64,000 bases of DNA from Gaeumannomyces sp. JS-464 (GCA_002197995.1 NGZR01000001.1:15581501-15645500), one strand, 5' to 3'; positions 1-11,100 are shown, counted from the stretch's first letter. Notes: generated from the sequence alone by a model not told the origin. Numbers and translations are program-made.

Positions 1-1
1 C

Positions 2-650
2 AAGGGCTCCATGCTGGCTGTCGGCACCACCTTCCAGGACGCCAAGGAGCTGTGCGAAGACGAGTATTTCGACGGCCGAGTGCGGGTTGCTGCATGCAAC
101 TCGCCGTCGAGCGTGACTCTGTCTGGAGACGAGGACGCCATCGCCGAGATGGCCGACATTTTTGAGGACGAGAACAAGTTTGTCCGCCGGCTGCGAGTCG
201 ACAAGGCGTACCATTCGCACCACATGGTCCCTTGCTCGCGGCCATACCTGGAAGCAATATCATCGGAGCCTCCATCCCCCGCCACGTCCCGGAGCGGATG
301 CATCTGGGTCTCGAGCGTCGATCCCAGCCGCGCACTCGACGGTGCCGAGATCCCTGCCCAGTACTGGGTCGACAACCTCCTGTCTCCCGTCATGTTCAGC
401 CAGGCAGTCGAGGAGGCCATGTCCCTCGGCCCCTTTGATGCAGCAATCGAGGTCGGGCCTCACCCGGCCCTTCGAGGGCCCGTCCGCGATACGGTCCAGA
501 GCTTGAATATCGGACCCAACGTGGCTGGTCTCCCATACACGGGGTTGCTGCAACGAAACACCAACGCAACCCAGAGCATCTCTGCCGCTCTTGGGTACCT
601 TTGGAGCAGTGTCGACAGTCTTGACATCGACTTTGATCAATATGAGCGCG
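2..650 (+). CDS. PKS acyltransferase domain, C-terminal part
   Basis: End of the malonyl-CoA-selective AT domain, frame 2. The typical AT motif YHSHHM is at 209-226, and GPHPALRGP follows near 450-480. A linker after about 520 leads towards DH. The window starts inside this domain, so the catalytic GHSxG serine cannot be seen. Confidence in the domain is high from the motif and its position before DH. Confidence 0.85.
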
Positions 651-675
651 CCTTGGGGGCCCGGCCTCCCACAGG

Positions 676-1720
676 TTCATCCCGGACCTGCCCTCGTACC
701 AGTGGAACCACAGCCAGGGCTACTGGCACGAGTCCAGCCTGTCGCGCAGCCTTCGTCTCAGGGGCAATCCTGTTCATCCGCTCCTCGGTGATCTGCTACC
801 ACAGAGCTCGCCGCACCGCCTCGAGTGGAAGAACATCCTGCGGCCTCAGGACCTTCCATGGGTCCATGACCACCGGATCCAAGGCCAGACGGTGTTCCCG
901 GCTGCTGGATACGCAGCCAGCCATCGAGATGGTCCCATTTCTGGCAAATTCAGAGCCCGTCTTCCTCGTCGAGATAGACAATCTCACCAGGCCATGGTGT
1001 TCGAGAATGACGACCAGGAAGCCGGTATCGAGGTGCGGTCAGCCGTGGGCAACATTGACAGGAGTCAGCCTGGCTTCGTGAGAGGCAGATTCACCTACGA
1101 ATCATGCACCGATCCCTTGCAGTCCTTCAAGCTCGTAGCAAGCGGGGACATCTGCGTGAGCATTGGAGCGCCGTCTCCGGAGACCTTGCCGGCCACCGGA
1201 CGCCTCGACCCGTACATGATGGACGTGCCGGCCGAGACGGCGTATTCCGTTCTCGAGGACATCGGCTACGGCTACACAGGTCCATTCAAAGCTCTGTCGT
1301 CACTCAAGCGCAAGCTGGGCAAGGCGTCTGGGTCCCTCGCTGTTACTGCCCCCATCGAGAGCAACGGACAAGTCCTGTCCATCCACCCGGCCATGCTGGA
1401 TGCGGCCTTCCACTCCATAATCCTGGCTTTTAGCTACCCGAGGGACGGGCAGCTCTGGACGCTGCACTTGCCGACAAGCATCCGGAAGATCAGGCTGAAT
1501 CCAGCATTATGCGGGAGGCAGCTCTCGGGTTCGTCCGAGGTGCCCTTCGTCGCGTCCATGCCTCCCGAAGCCTACAGGCCGCCCCGTGCAGGCCGGACCG
1601 GGTTCCAGGGCGATGTCGAGATCCATAGTCCGTCGGGAGACCACTCGGTCTTGCAGGTGGAAGGACTGCACGTCGTGCCCTTCACCCCGGCGAGCGCTTC
1701 TGATGACCAGAAGGTCTTCT
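676..1720 (+). CDS. PKS dehydratase (DH) domain
   Basis: Double hot-dog dehydratase that removes water from the beta-hydroxyacyl intermediate. HPLLG lies at 775-789. The catalytic HxxxGxxxxP box has its His codon at 871-873, and the second-half catalytic Asp is in LDAAFHS (codon 1399-1401). Both catalytic residues are present, so the domain chemistry looks intact. The reading frame, however, hops 1 -> 2 near 917 and 2 -> 1 near 987 within about 70 bp, in the stretch after the His box. Confidence 0.88.
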
Positions 1721-1859
1721 ACGCACTAGACTGGGTCGACGCGGAACCCAGTGCAGACGTGCCCGAGGCTTACGCAGCAACAGCACAGGAGAAGGAGCTG
1801 GCCACGGTCCTCGAACGGGGAAGCTTCTTCTACCTGCGCCAGCTGGCCCAGCTCATCCC

Positions 1860-2790
1860 TGCCGACCACCCGGGGCGCAGCGACAAGTACAATGCCGCCT
1901 ACCTCAACTTCGCCTCCCATACCCAGACGCTGGCCCTGCAGGGCAAGCACCGCTATGCGCGCCGAGAGTGGGCTGAGGATTCCTTGCAAGACATTCTCGC
2001 CCTCTCCGCCCCGTTCTCCGAGCACCCCGAGATCAAGGCGATGCATGTCGTCGGCGAGCAGATGCCACGTGCGATCCGGGGTGAAACGACCATGCTGGAG
2101 CACCTGATGGCCAGCGGCATACTGAGTGACTACTACGCCAAGGCCCAGAGCGTCGTCCAAGGAACGCGGGTGCTGGCCGAGACGGTTGCCCAGATCTCAC
2201 GGCGGCATTCCCACTGCAGGATCCTCGAGGTCGGCGCCGGAACCGGAGGTGCGACGCGCGAGATACTCAGCCTTGTGGGCGACCGGTTCGCGGCCTACAC
2301 CTTCACCGACGTGTCGGCGGGCTTCTTTGAGGACGCACAGGACGAATTTGCTCCGTTCCAAGACCGCATGACCTACCGCGTCTTGGACCTCGAGAAGGAC
2401 GTCCAGGCGCAGGGGTTCAAGGAGAGCTCGTGCGACGTCTTGGTCGCGTCCTTTGTCATACACGCCACCAGGAGCATCGGGCAGACGCTGCGGAGGGTCA
2501 GGACACTGCTCAAACCGGGAGGCTACCTGGTCCTGTACGAAGTCACCAACACGGAGATCGTCCGTGGCACAGCCCTGTTCGGCTGCCTTCCCGGCTGGTG
2601 GCAGGGCCTGGACGAGGGACGGACGCTGGGGGCCTGTGTGTCCGAGACAAGGTGGGACGCCGAGCTCCGCACCGCCGGCTTCTCGGGCGTCGACACCATG
2701 ACGCCCATCAGCGACGCCTTGTCCCTGCCGAATTCCGTCATCGTCTCGCAGGCGGTTGACGACATGGTCCTGTTCCTAAGGGAGCCCCTC
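1860..2790 (+). CDS. PKS C-methyltransferase (MeT) domain
   Basis: SAM-dependent alpha-carbon methyltransferase domain inside the PKS. The SAM-binding motif ILEVGAGTGG is encoded at 2221-2250, followed by the expected acidic strand (FTDVSAGFF), a conserved VLDLEKD segment, LKPGGYLVLYEVT, and the Trp-rich PGWWQGLDEGR lid typical of fungal PKS MeT domains. The frame is open throughout. Confidence 0.9.
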
Positions 2791-2799
2791 GTGGCATCG

Positions 2800-4420
2800 A
2801 CCCCGTCTCTCCCCACCCCTAGCCAGAGCATCGTCAAGCAGCTTGCTATAATCGGGGGTGCCACCTTGCGTGTTTCTCGTCTGGCCGGCGACCTTGAGAA
2901 ACTGATAAGACCGCACACCGAGCACCACACCGCCGTCACTCACCTTGATTCTCTGGAGGCGCTCGGTGATGACGATGATGGCAACCTTCTCCCCTCCGAC
3001 GCAACCGTGGTCGTCCTCGAAGATCTGGACCACGCTGTATTCAAAGGGATAACACCAGAGCGCTGGCGAGGCCTCAAAACACTATTCAGGTCGGAGAGAA
3101 GCGTCGTCTGGGTCACGCAGGATCGCCTGATCAGCAACCCGTGGGCCAATTTGGCGGTGGGCTTTGCGCGGTCCGCGTGCTGGGAGGTCCCAGGACTCCG
3201 CTACCAGTTCATCGATCTCGAGGACGGCGTCGGGCGAGCGGGATTCAACGCGAGGGTCTTGGCCGAGAACATCCTGCGGTTCTGTGCCTTGGTCTCCTCC
3301 TCCTCGGCCTCCTCATCCGCCTCCCGAAGCAAAGCAGCATCCCAGCAGCGGCGCGACATGCTGTGGTCGCTGGAATCCGAGATAGTCGTGGCCCTGAAGG
3401 ACGTCAGAGGCTACCGAGGCTAGAACCTGTCACAGCCGCCAACGACCGCTACAACTCTGCACGCAGGCCAATCGTCAGCCAGGCACGGCTTGATGCCCAC
3501 CCTGTCGTCGTCATGTCTGAAATCGACGGCCGCCGGTTCCTCTGCGAGAGCCCATCGCCTGCCAGGAACAGCGAAACAGGAGTCCAGGGGCCCAGGTCTA
3601 CCAACGCATCCTCTTCAGCCAGCCCCTGGGTGACGCTGAAGGTGAGCCACTCCACCCTGCATCCCGTGCAGATTGTCTCGGGTAGGCCGTTATTCGCCAT
3701 ACTGGGACAGTGCGACGATGGCACCGAGTATGTTTGCCTCGCCGACTCTGCAGCTTCCCAAGTCGAGGTCCAACGGGCCGAGCTGGTTCCACTTGCTTGG
3801 CCCGACAAGACGGACAAGACCCGGTCGCGCGGCCTTTTGTTAGCCATGGTAGCTGCGAACCTCATCTGCCCAGTGCTTACCGAGGGCCTGGCCGAAAACG
3901 ATACTCTGCTTGTCCACAATGTGCCGCCCGAACTTGAGGCGGTCCTGGGCCGACACACGCGTGCTTCGGGCATCAAGCTCGTCCGCACGAAGTCCTTTTC
4001 AAAGGAAGACTCGAATCGCACGGACTGCATCCTCCTGGATAGGTTCGCCCGTCGGACCCATCTCCAGTTGCTTCTGCCTCGCGACGTGTCGCGATGTGTC
4101 GACTTTTCTCCCGCGTCCGAACCGTCGGCGTCATTCCCTGGGCAATGCCTGCCTCGTGGGACCCCCGTCATTCTCGCCTCTGCCCTATGCCCCAGCCGAT
4201 CTCTGTCTGCCTCGACTGGACCGGTGCTTCGTGGGCTCCTGGATCTGGCATGGGAAGATGTCGCAGAATGGGACCGAGCCAAGGATGCAGCACCTCTGTC
4301 CAGCCTCATCAAACTTGAGGACAGCTTGGAGAAGCAATGCCGCGGAAATGTGCTGAGTGTGTGCAAATGGGATGCCGCCGCCGCCACCGTCCCCGTCGTC
4401 GTTCAGCCGATAGCGCCTGC
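2800..4420 (+). CDS. Degenerate ER / KR structural region
   Basis: About 540 residues between MeT and the catalytic KR, matching the non-catalytic region found there in PKS-NRPS hybrids, which usually recruit a separate trans-enoyl reductase. I see no ER NADPH-binding motif. The frame moves from 1 to 3 near 3395, where frame 1 stops (3421-3423) and frame 3 continues with PRLEPVTAANDRYN, a conserved junction. No gene for a trans-ER is visible in the window. Confidence 0.7.
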
Positions 4421-4429
4421 CTTCCATGC

Positions 4430-5010
4430 CACCAAGACGTACTGGCTCGTGGGGCTTTCGGGAAGCCTAGGTGCCTCCATTGCGGACTGGATGATCGAAA
4501 ACGGCGCCAGGTTCCTAGTCGTGACCAGCCGGACCCCACGGATGGACCAGGCCTGGCTGGACAGCGCACGGCACAGAGGTGCAGAGGTCCGAACCATGAG
4601 CTGCGACCTCACCGACTACAGCTCGCTCCGAGCGACGTATGCGGAAATCCGTGCAGCGCTCCCTCCCCTCGCGGGAGTCTACCAGGGCGCCATGGTGCTC
4701 AGGGATGCCTCCCTCGAGTCCATGGATCTGGAGCAGTTCACGGCGGTGCTCGCCCCAAAGGTCGAGGGCAGTATTAACCTGGACCGTGTCCTGGGAGACG
4801 TGGCGCTGGATTTCCTCATATTCTTCTCCTCGGTCGCAACCGTGGCCGGCAACGTGGGCCAAGCAAACTACACTGCGGCGAACCTATTCATGAGCGGACT
4901 GGCTCTGGACAGGCGGCGGGCCTCGCGGCGTCCGTCGTTGGCCTGGGACCGGTCCTCGGCACCGGCTACATCACGCGCGAAAGGGGCGACGCCCTGACGC
5001 AGCCCATGTT
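4430..5010 (+). CDS. PKS ketoreductase (KR) domain
   Basis: NADPH-dependent ketoreductase. The Rossmann motif GLSGSLG is at 4452-4472. The active-site region runs FFSSVATVAGNVGQANYTAAN, with the serine pair near 4827-4832 and the catalytic Tyr codon at 4869-4871. The frame changes 3 -> 2 near 4915, just after the catalytic region; frame 2 continues with the conserved GLGPVLGTGYI segment. Confidence 0.88.
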
Positions 5011-5259
5011 TGAAAGGGGCCTGCTGACCATCTCCGAGCCGGACGTCCACCAGACCTTGGCAGAGGCCATCCGCTCCAGCAGGCCCGGCTCTGGCATCGA
5101 GCGCGAGATCTTCATTGGCCTCCGCAGAATGCCCGCGAGCGCACCCAACCTACCGCGGTGGTATCGTGATCCGCAGTTCGCCTGCTTGACCGTGGTCGAC
5201 GCCGCCCAGGAGAAGAAGTCCCTGGCGCCCGGGTCGCTTGGGGGAGCGGCGTCGATGAG

Positions 5260-5620
5260 GGATCGGCTGGCCGACGCTGCGTTAAAGGAAGATGTCGCAA
5301 CGATAATCACAGGTATTTTGCTGCTCTCGTGGCTTGCATTAATTAACTCCATGGCTGCGCTGCGGCTGGTGCTGACGAAACCCGCACACAACCCCCCATC
5401 TGGCAGAACACTTCCTCGCCGAGATGCGCAAGATGCTGCACCTGAGCGACGATTACGCAATTACGCCAGCTGTCCGGACCGACGAGCTGGGGCTCGACTC
5501 GCTGGTTGCCGTCCGCATCAGGTCGTGGTTCCTCAACAATCTCCAGGTCAACATACCTGCTCTCAAGATTCTCAAGGGGGCCTCCCTGCGAGACCTCATC
5601 GACCAGGCCGCCGAGGAGAT
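5260..5620 (+). CDS. PKS acyl carrier protein (ACP) domain
   Basis: Carrier domain with the phosphopantetheine motif DELGLDSLVAVRIRSWF; the Ser codon is 5499-5501. It is split by intron 5313-5406. Once spliced, frame 2 before the intron joins frame 3 after it and gives a continuous ACP helix 1 (IITEHFLAEMRKML). It is followed by a Glu/Thr/Ser-rich linker (about 5640-5870) before the condensation domain. Confidence 0.88.
5313..5406 (+). other. Spliceosomal intron, 94 bp, phase 1
   Basis: Donor GTATTT at 5313, branch-like GCTGAC near 5371-5376, and acceptor CAG ending at 5406. Splicing restores the ACP frame exactly, while reading through would insert about 31 unrelated residues. This is a real intron rather than a frameshift. 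Confidence 0.88.
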
Positions 5621-5869
5621 GCCCTTGGACCTTTGCCCGAAGCTGGAACCCGCGGCCGTGGATGGAGAGTCGGAGAATGCACCAACCCCGCCAACTTCAT
5701 CAGGCTCCGAACCCGAGACAGACTCTGACCGGCCGGAAACCGAGACCCAGGTCTCGGCAACCGAAACGGAAGCGTCCTTTGCCGGTAGCCACAACGGAGC
5801 CGCCGAGGCGGTGGGCTCCAAGGAGGGCGGACAGTCGTCGTCGCGAGAGCAGCCTCTGCAGAGATCCGG

Positions 5870-7203
5870 CCCGCTGTCTTTCACCCAGTCCGTCTTCTTT
5901 TTCGTCCACGAGCTGCTGGACCACAAGGCGACCCTGAACAACACCGTCATGCTGCGGCTGAAGGGCGAGCTTCGAGTGGGCGCCTTGGCGGACGCTGTCA
6001 GGGCGCTCGGCCAGCGCCACGAGTCTTTGCGGAGCTGCATCCGCACTCAAGAGGGCCAGCTCATCCAGGGCGTCCTGCCGCTGCCGAGACTGTACCTCGA
6101 GCACAGACAAATCGACAGGCGGGAGGATCTCGCGGCCGAGTACGAAGCGATGCGCAACCACGTTTTCGACCTGGGCCGCGGCGACGCCAGCCGGGCGGTC
6201 CTCCTCTCGCTCTCTCCGACCGAGCACTATCTGCTGCTGGGCACGCACCACATCTTCTTCGACCGGGCAAGCAACGACGCCGTCATGTCCGATTTGGAGC
6301 TCTTATACAGGGGCTTCCCCCCCGACGCCGCACCGCTCCAGTATCTGGATTACTCCAACAACCAGCACGACCAGAACTCGACGGGACGCTGGAACGATGC
6401 GATCGACTTCTGGCGCCACGAGTTCGCCAAAATCCCGGACCCTCTTCCGCTGCACAAAACCTCGGTCCTGGAGAGGCAACCCCTGGAGCGCTACAAGTCA
6501 CGCGTCGTGGACTTCAAAATCGGCGCGCAGCTCGTCGCCAAGATCCGCCGGGTCGCGGCAGACCACCGCTCGACGCCTTTCCACCTCTACCTTGCCGCCT
6601 TCAGCGCTCTCCTCCGCCGGTTCCTCGGAAGCGCCCTGGAGGACGTGTGCATCGGCATCGCGGACAGCTGTCGCGACGACGAGCACATGCGCTCGGGCAT
6701 CGGCCCTTTTCTCAACATGCTGCCCCTTCGCCTCCGCAACCGCGGCCCGGGGCAGAAGTTCACCGATGCCTTGGAGGAGGCGCGCCAGAAGAGCCTCTCA
6801 GCCCTTGCCAACTCGATACCTCTCGAGGTCATCCTGAACGAGCTCCGGGTGTCGCGCCAAGCCACCCACACTCCGCTGGCCCAGGCCTTCATGAACTACG
6901 CCGAGAACAGCATCGATGACGGGCAGCCGTTCCTCGGCTGTCGCATGGACATGGCGAGGCAGGACCTAGCTGAGCTGCCCTACGATATCACACTCACCGT
7001 TGTCAACAACAGCGGCACCCGCGACGCGCGCATTCTGCTGAACGTGCAGGCCTCTCTCTACAGCGAGGCAGATGCCCAGGTGCTGGCCCACGGCTTTGAG
7101 GACATGCTGGCAGAGTTCGCGCATGCGCCCGATGATGCCGTCGTGGGTGACATGTGGCGCTACCGGGAGCCGGCGCTGCAAGAAGCTTTGGATCTTGGCC
7201 GCG
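5870..7203 (+). CDS. NRPS condensation (C) domain
   Basis: Amide-forming domain joining the polyketide to the aminoacyl-T. It begins with LSFTQSVFFFVHELL, has RHESLRSCIRTQEG, and a His-motif at 6246-6266 that reads HHIFFDR. The canonical motif is HHxxxDG, so the second His and the Asp are kept but the final Gly is Arg (codon CGG, 6264-6266). It also has IADSCRDDEHMRSGIGPFLNMLPLR and a normal C-terminal half. The frame is open from 5424 to the intron at 7204. Confidence 0.88.
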
Positions 7204-7300
7204 GTAGGTCTGCAAGGGACTAATTAGAATCCCATCCCCCCATCGCGTGTTAAGCAGGCAGCTAACTACTACCCACCTCGCTTGTTTCTTCTGCGTACAG
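7204..7300 (+). other. Spliceosomal intron, 97 bp, phase 1
   Basis: Donor GTAGGT at 7204, branch-like GCTAACTA near 7261-7268, pyrimidine-rich tract, and acceptor TACAG ending at 7300. Splicing joins the C-domain frame to the A-domain frame as DLGRGPQFQSTWPETL; reading through stops at 7221-7223. Confidence 0.9.
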
Positions 7301-8990
7301 GTCCCCAGTTCCAGTCCACCTGGCCAGAAACACTGGTGCATAGGTTTGAGCAAATCGTGCACGAGCTTCCTGGAGGCGTCGCGGTTGAAGACGAGAGCGG
7401 CTTCTCTCTCACATACGAGGGGCTCGCTGGGCATACGGACCTGGTGGCTGCCGAACTCGTGGGGGCGGCCCGAGTCCGGCCCGGTGACCGAGTTGCCCTG
7501 CTGCAGGAACCTTCGTGCCTGTGGGCCGTCTCCGTCATGGCTATACTGAAGATCGGGGCCGTTTACGTGCCCCTCGATACCGCGACTCCGGTTGCACGAC
7601 TGGCCCTGATGGCGAGGGACTGCAAACCCACAGCAATACTGGCCCACGGGCCTACCCTAGCCACCGCGGAGGAGCTCTTGCGGTCCGAAGCGCACTCCGG
7701 AGCCCGCACGGCCATCATCGATGTATCCAGCCTGCTGCAGCAGCCTTCACGGGCTGCTCGCGAGAACGTGCGCGTGGCTGCCAAGCAGGACTCGCCGGCC
7801 ATCATCCTGTACACTTCGGGATCCACAGGCACGCCCAAGGGAGTCATACTCCAGCACGGCAGCCTGAAGCACGAGTTCGACCACTGCGCAGCCACCTACG
7901 GGCTCGGAGAGGCCGACGTCGTGCTGCAGCAGAGCGCCTGGAGCTTCGACCTCTCCGTCACGCAGCTCTTCCTCGCCCTCGGGGCCGGTGCGAAGCTGCG
8001 CATGGTGTCGCGCCTCACGCGGCTCGACTCGCGCGCCGTGGTCGAGCTCATTGAGACCGGAGGCATCACAGCCACGTACGCGACGCCTACCGAGTACAAG
8101 GCCTGGCTCCGGCGCGAGCACCGGGTTCGGGACGTGCGGCTCCGGAACACGTCTCGGTGGCGACTGGCCCTGGTTGCTGGGGAGCCCGTGACCGAGCAGC
8201 TGCTTGGGCTCTTCCGGGAGGCCGAGCGACCCGGGCTCCGGCTCTTCAACGTGTACGGCCCCACAGAGACGACGTGCGGCTCCACCAAGTTCGAGCTGGA
8301 TTACACGACGCCTGGACTCTACAGGGGTGAAGCCGTACCGGTGGGACGGGCGTCGGCGAACGAGTGCTTCTACATCCTGGACGAGAGGCAGAACCTGCTC
8401 CCTGCTGGCCAAGCCGGCGAGGTGGCCATTGGAGGAGTGGGTGTCGCGCAGGGCTACGTCGTCGACATGGGCGGCAAGAAGAAGCACTCCCACGCCGGAG
8501 CGGCGTCGCCTTTCATGCCGGACCCGTTCGCGACCGGCGGGTACCGGCGGCAGGGCTGGACGACAATGTATCGGACCGGCGACGCGGGCCTCCTGCGTGC
8601 CGACGGCACCCTGGTCCTCAGGGGCCGGATCGGCGACGACACCGAGGTCAAGCTCAACGGCATGCGGACGAACCTGAGGGAGGTCGAGCAGGCCGTGCTC
8701 GCCGCTGCCGACGGCGCGCTGGCCGACGTTGTGGCTTCTGTCCGGGCTGCGCTGCCGTCGTCGGCAGGCCCTGCTCTCGACGAGGGCACCAAGTTCATGG
8801 TGGTCCACGCCGTTTTCCACGCAGGCCAGGACTACGCGGGCGGGCTACAGGACAAGGGCAGATTCCTCCGTGGCCTCATACAAAGACTGCCGATACCCCT
8901 TGCCATGCGGCCGTCGGCAATCGTCCCCGTGGACAGCCTCCCAAGAACTGTTTCCGGCAAGGTCGATAGGCGGGCAGCGTCTGTGCTGCC
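7301..8990 (+). CDS. NRPS adenylation (A) domain
   Basis: Activates one amino acid as its aminoacyl-AMP. Core motifs seen: A3 YTSGSTGTPKG (7810-7842), A4 SFDLSVTQ, A5 NVYGPTETT (from 8248), A7 YRTGD, A8 GRIGDDTEVKLNGMRTNLREVE-type, and A10 PRTVSGKVDRRA. Reading the pocket positions by eye against GrsA gives D-L-T-Y-L-A-V-C-G-K. This is an inference from motif spacing, and I cannot name the substrate. The frame is intact for the whole domain. Confidence 0.92.
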
Positions 8991-9059
8991 GATCCCGCAT
9001 GGCCTGTCCGGCCAGCATGCGTCAGACAAACGATATCACGGGCAGGGGTCAGCTCTCTC

Positions 9060-9290
9060 CAAAGCAGAGACTGCTGTTTTAAGCCTCTGGGAGTCGGTGA
9101 TTCCGGAGGAGCTCATCGGACTGCACGGCGAGATCGACCCGGAGGCGGACTTCTTCAGCGTCGGCGGCAGCTCCCTGCTCCTGATCAAGCTGCAGCACTC
9201 CATACGGAGGCGCATGGGTAGGTCAGTCCCGCTGCTCGGGCTGTTCCAATCGAACACGCTGCGCTCCATGGCGCGCCTGCTAGACCTGGA
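9060..9290 (+). CDS. NRPS thiolation (T/PCP) domain
   Basis: Peptidyl carrier domain. DFFSVGGSSLLLIKLQ is encoded from 9148, with the pantetheinylated Ser at 9169-9171. It lies between A and R in one continuous frame. Confidence 0.9.
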
Positions 9291-9429
9291 AAACGATAAA
9301 GGTGGTTCAGGCGCGGCAAACGACGAGCAGCAACAAGGTCTACTCGACTGGGCCACCGAGACAAGCCTGGAAGAGGATTTCTCTGTGGCCCCAGTATCCC
9401 CTGGTGACGCGTCCCCGGCTCCGGCCTCT

Positions 9430-10720
9430 CCGCCTCGCTGCATCGTCCTGACGGGAGCGACTGGCTTCATCGGGCAGCACATTCTGCGCGCCCTGGCAGA
9501 GCTGGAGACGGTCGACAGAATAATCTGCATCGCCGTGCGGGATCCCGACCACGCAAAAGTCGCGGCGTGCGTCAAGGGTCAAGCTTGTAGCAGCAGCCGC
9601 ACGGTCGAGGTCCACCCCGGCGACCTGCGGCTTCCGCACCTGGGCCTGACGCCCCAACAGGCCGCGCGCGTGTTCCGGCTCGCAGACGCCGTCATCCACA
9701 ACGGCGCCGACGTGTCGCACCTCAAGACCTACGCGTCGCTGCGCGCCGCAAACGTGGCCCCGACGCGCCGGCTCGCGGCGCTGTGCGTGCCGAGGCGGAT
9801 CCCGCTGCACTACGTGTCGACCACGGGCGTCACCATGTACACGTCCTGCCAGGAGCACGGCGAGGTCTCGGTGCGCGGATCGCCGCCTCCGGCAGGCGGG
9901 GCGCTCGACTACGGCTACGTCGCGTCAAAATGGGCAAGCGAGGTCCTGCTCGAGAACGTCCACGCGAGCTTCGGCCTGCCCGTCTACATCCACCGACCGT
10001 CGAGTGTTCTTCGACCCGGGCACGAGAGGAAGAGGCAGCAGTCCGACGAGCCTGGTGGTATGATTCAGAGGGGAAGAAGCATGGGGGCAGCAAGCCGCGG
10101 CCGATATCGCCGGAGGAGGTTGGCACTGTTGCCCATGACGACGTGGTCCAGAATCTTCTGGCCTACGCACGGCGCCTCCGCTCCGTGCCCGTCGTAGGCG
10201 CCACCAGCCTCCAGGCGATGGGGCGCGGTGTGCTCGACCTGGTCCGTCCCGAGACGGTGACGCGCCAGCTCGTCGCCGCCGTCATGGGCCACGGGCAGGA
10301 AAACGGCGGCGGCGGTGGCGATGGGGCCGGGGTCGTGTACATTCACGAAAGCGGCGACTTGGAGGTGCAGATCGCGCACCTCCAAGAGCACCTAACAGTA
10401 GCTGCGGCTGCAGAGGTTGCTGCTTCCGGGGGACTGATGGTGATGGCGGTGGTGGTGGAAAAGAAGCGCAGCGACCCGAGGGCGAGAGCGTCGCGCAGGT
10501 GCCGCTGGACGAGTGGATCGTTGCCGCGGAGGAGGCTGGCCTGTCGACCGCCATGGCTGCTGTGTTCCGGGGCTTCTGGGGGCCAACATGCAATGAACCT
10601 GCCACGGCTGCTCAGGAAGCCAGTCGGGTGAAGGCTCATGGGCGGGAGTTAACTTCTTTCAAAGCTATACATGGCCAGGTGTGCAAGAAAACAGGTGCAA
10701 ATAGTAAAGTGAATATTTAA
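9430..10720 (+). CDS. NRPS terminal reductase (R) domain
   Basis: Short-chain-dehydrogenase-type release domain. The NAD(P)H motif TGATGFIG is at 9451-9474, followed by VIHNGADVSH, STTGVT, and the catalytic pair YVASK (Tyr 9916-9918, Lys 9928-9930). An intact Tyr/Lys favours reductive release over Dieckmann cyclisation, as an inference from the family. After HRPSSVLRPG the frame shifts 1 -> 3 (10020-10090), where DDVVQNLLAYARRL is seen, then 3 -> 2 near 10470, giving the normal C-terminal VPLDEWIVAAEEAGLSTAM. About 50 extra residues follow before the stop. Confidence 0.87.
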
Positions 10721-11100
10721 GCTGTCGATTTCTCGAATTAGAAAGCTCGATCAGGAAGCGCTATACCCAAAAAGGAAGTAACCGATAATGGAAATGCCGC
10801 TAAACCGGCGGAGGAATTTACATGGAACGATTTTACCTGCGGAGGCGAACTCGGTGGCCGCAGTGGTAGTTACGGATGGCGTTTCTTTCCGTCTGAGATT
10901 GGTATCAGCAGTCATCACCACAGCCAATACACTAAATTCTGCCCTCTCAACTGCCTTTATTGTTTGGTCTCTGCGGGCTTTCTGAAGACATTTGACAAGC
11001 AAGGCAGTTACCCGCTCCTGCTCTTCTCGTAAATTCAAAGTTTTTTTTCGTGTCCAGTTACAGTCAAACTTGACAGAACCGTCATTGGTGTCGGCCGAGA
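10721..11100. other. Intergenic spacer, no recognised gene
   Basis: Moderately AT-rich sequence between the PKS-NRPS stop and the transposon stack. A 95-codon ORF on the - strand (10751-11038) has no domain I recognise. It could be chance, or untranslated sequence downstream of the LtrA gene. Confidence 0.5.

Larger units (their letters stand above)
2..10720 (+). pseudogene. Highly reducing PKS-NRPS hybrid synthetase (5' part outside window; frameshifted)
   Basis: Multidomain cytosolic megasynth(et)ase that would build a methylated polyketide, condense it with one amino acid and release it from the enzyme. Domains in order: AT C-terminus, DH, C-MeT, degenerate ER plus KR, ACP, C, A, T, R; the KS and most of AT lie left of the window. 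The frame runs 2 -> 1 (about 650-676) -> 2 (about 917) -> 1 (about 987) -> 3 (about 3395) -> 2 (about 4915), crosses a genuine intron (5313-5406) and a second one (7204-7300), then changes 1 -> 3 (10020-10090) and 3 -> 2 (about 10470). Homology continues across every break, and there are no RIP-type stops. Six of the seven breaks fit one missing base, so either decay or uncorrected sequencing indels could explain them. The last frame stops with TAA at 10718-10720. Family assignment is secure; whether it is truly a pseudogene is not. Confidence 0.9.

Noticed and set aside
5282..5430. A frameshift between KR and ACP
   Set aside because: Donor, branch site and acceptor at 5313-5406 explain the frame change and restore a continuous ACP.
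260..10640. Many - strand and out-of-frame ORFs of 60-360 codons across the PKS-NRPS
   Set aside because: They overlap recognisable PKS-NRPS domains in the other frames and show no motifs; long shadow ORFs are expected in GC-rich coding sequence.
10751..11038. A real 95-residue - strand gene
   Set aside because: No recognisable domain, no clear promoter or neighbour logic. Kept only as a note in the spacer entry.
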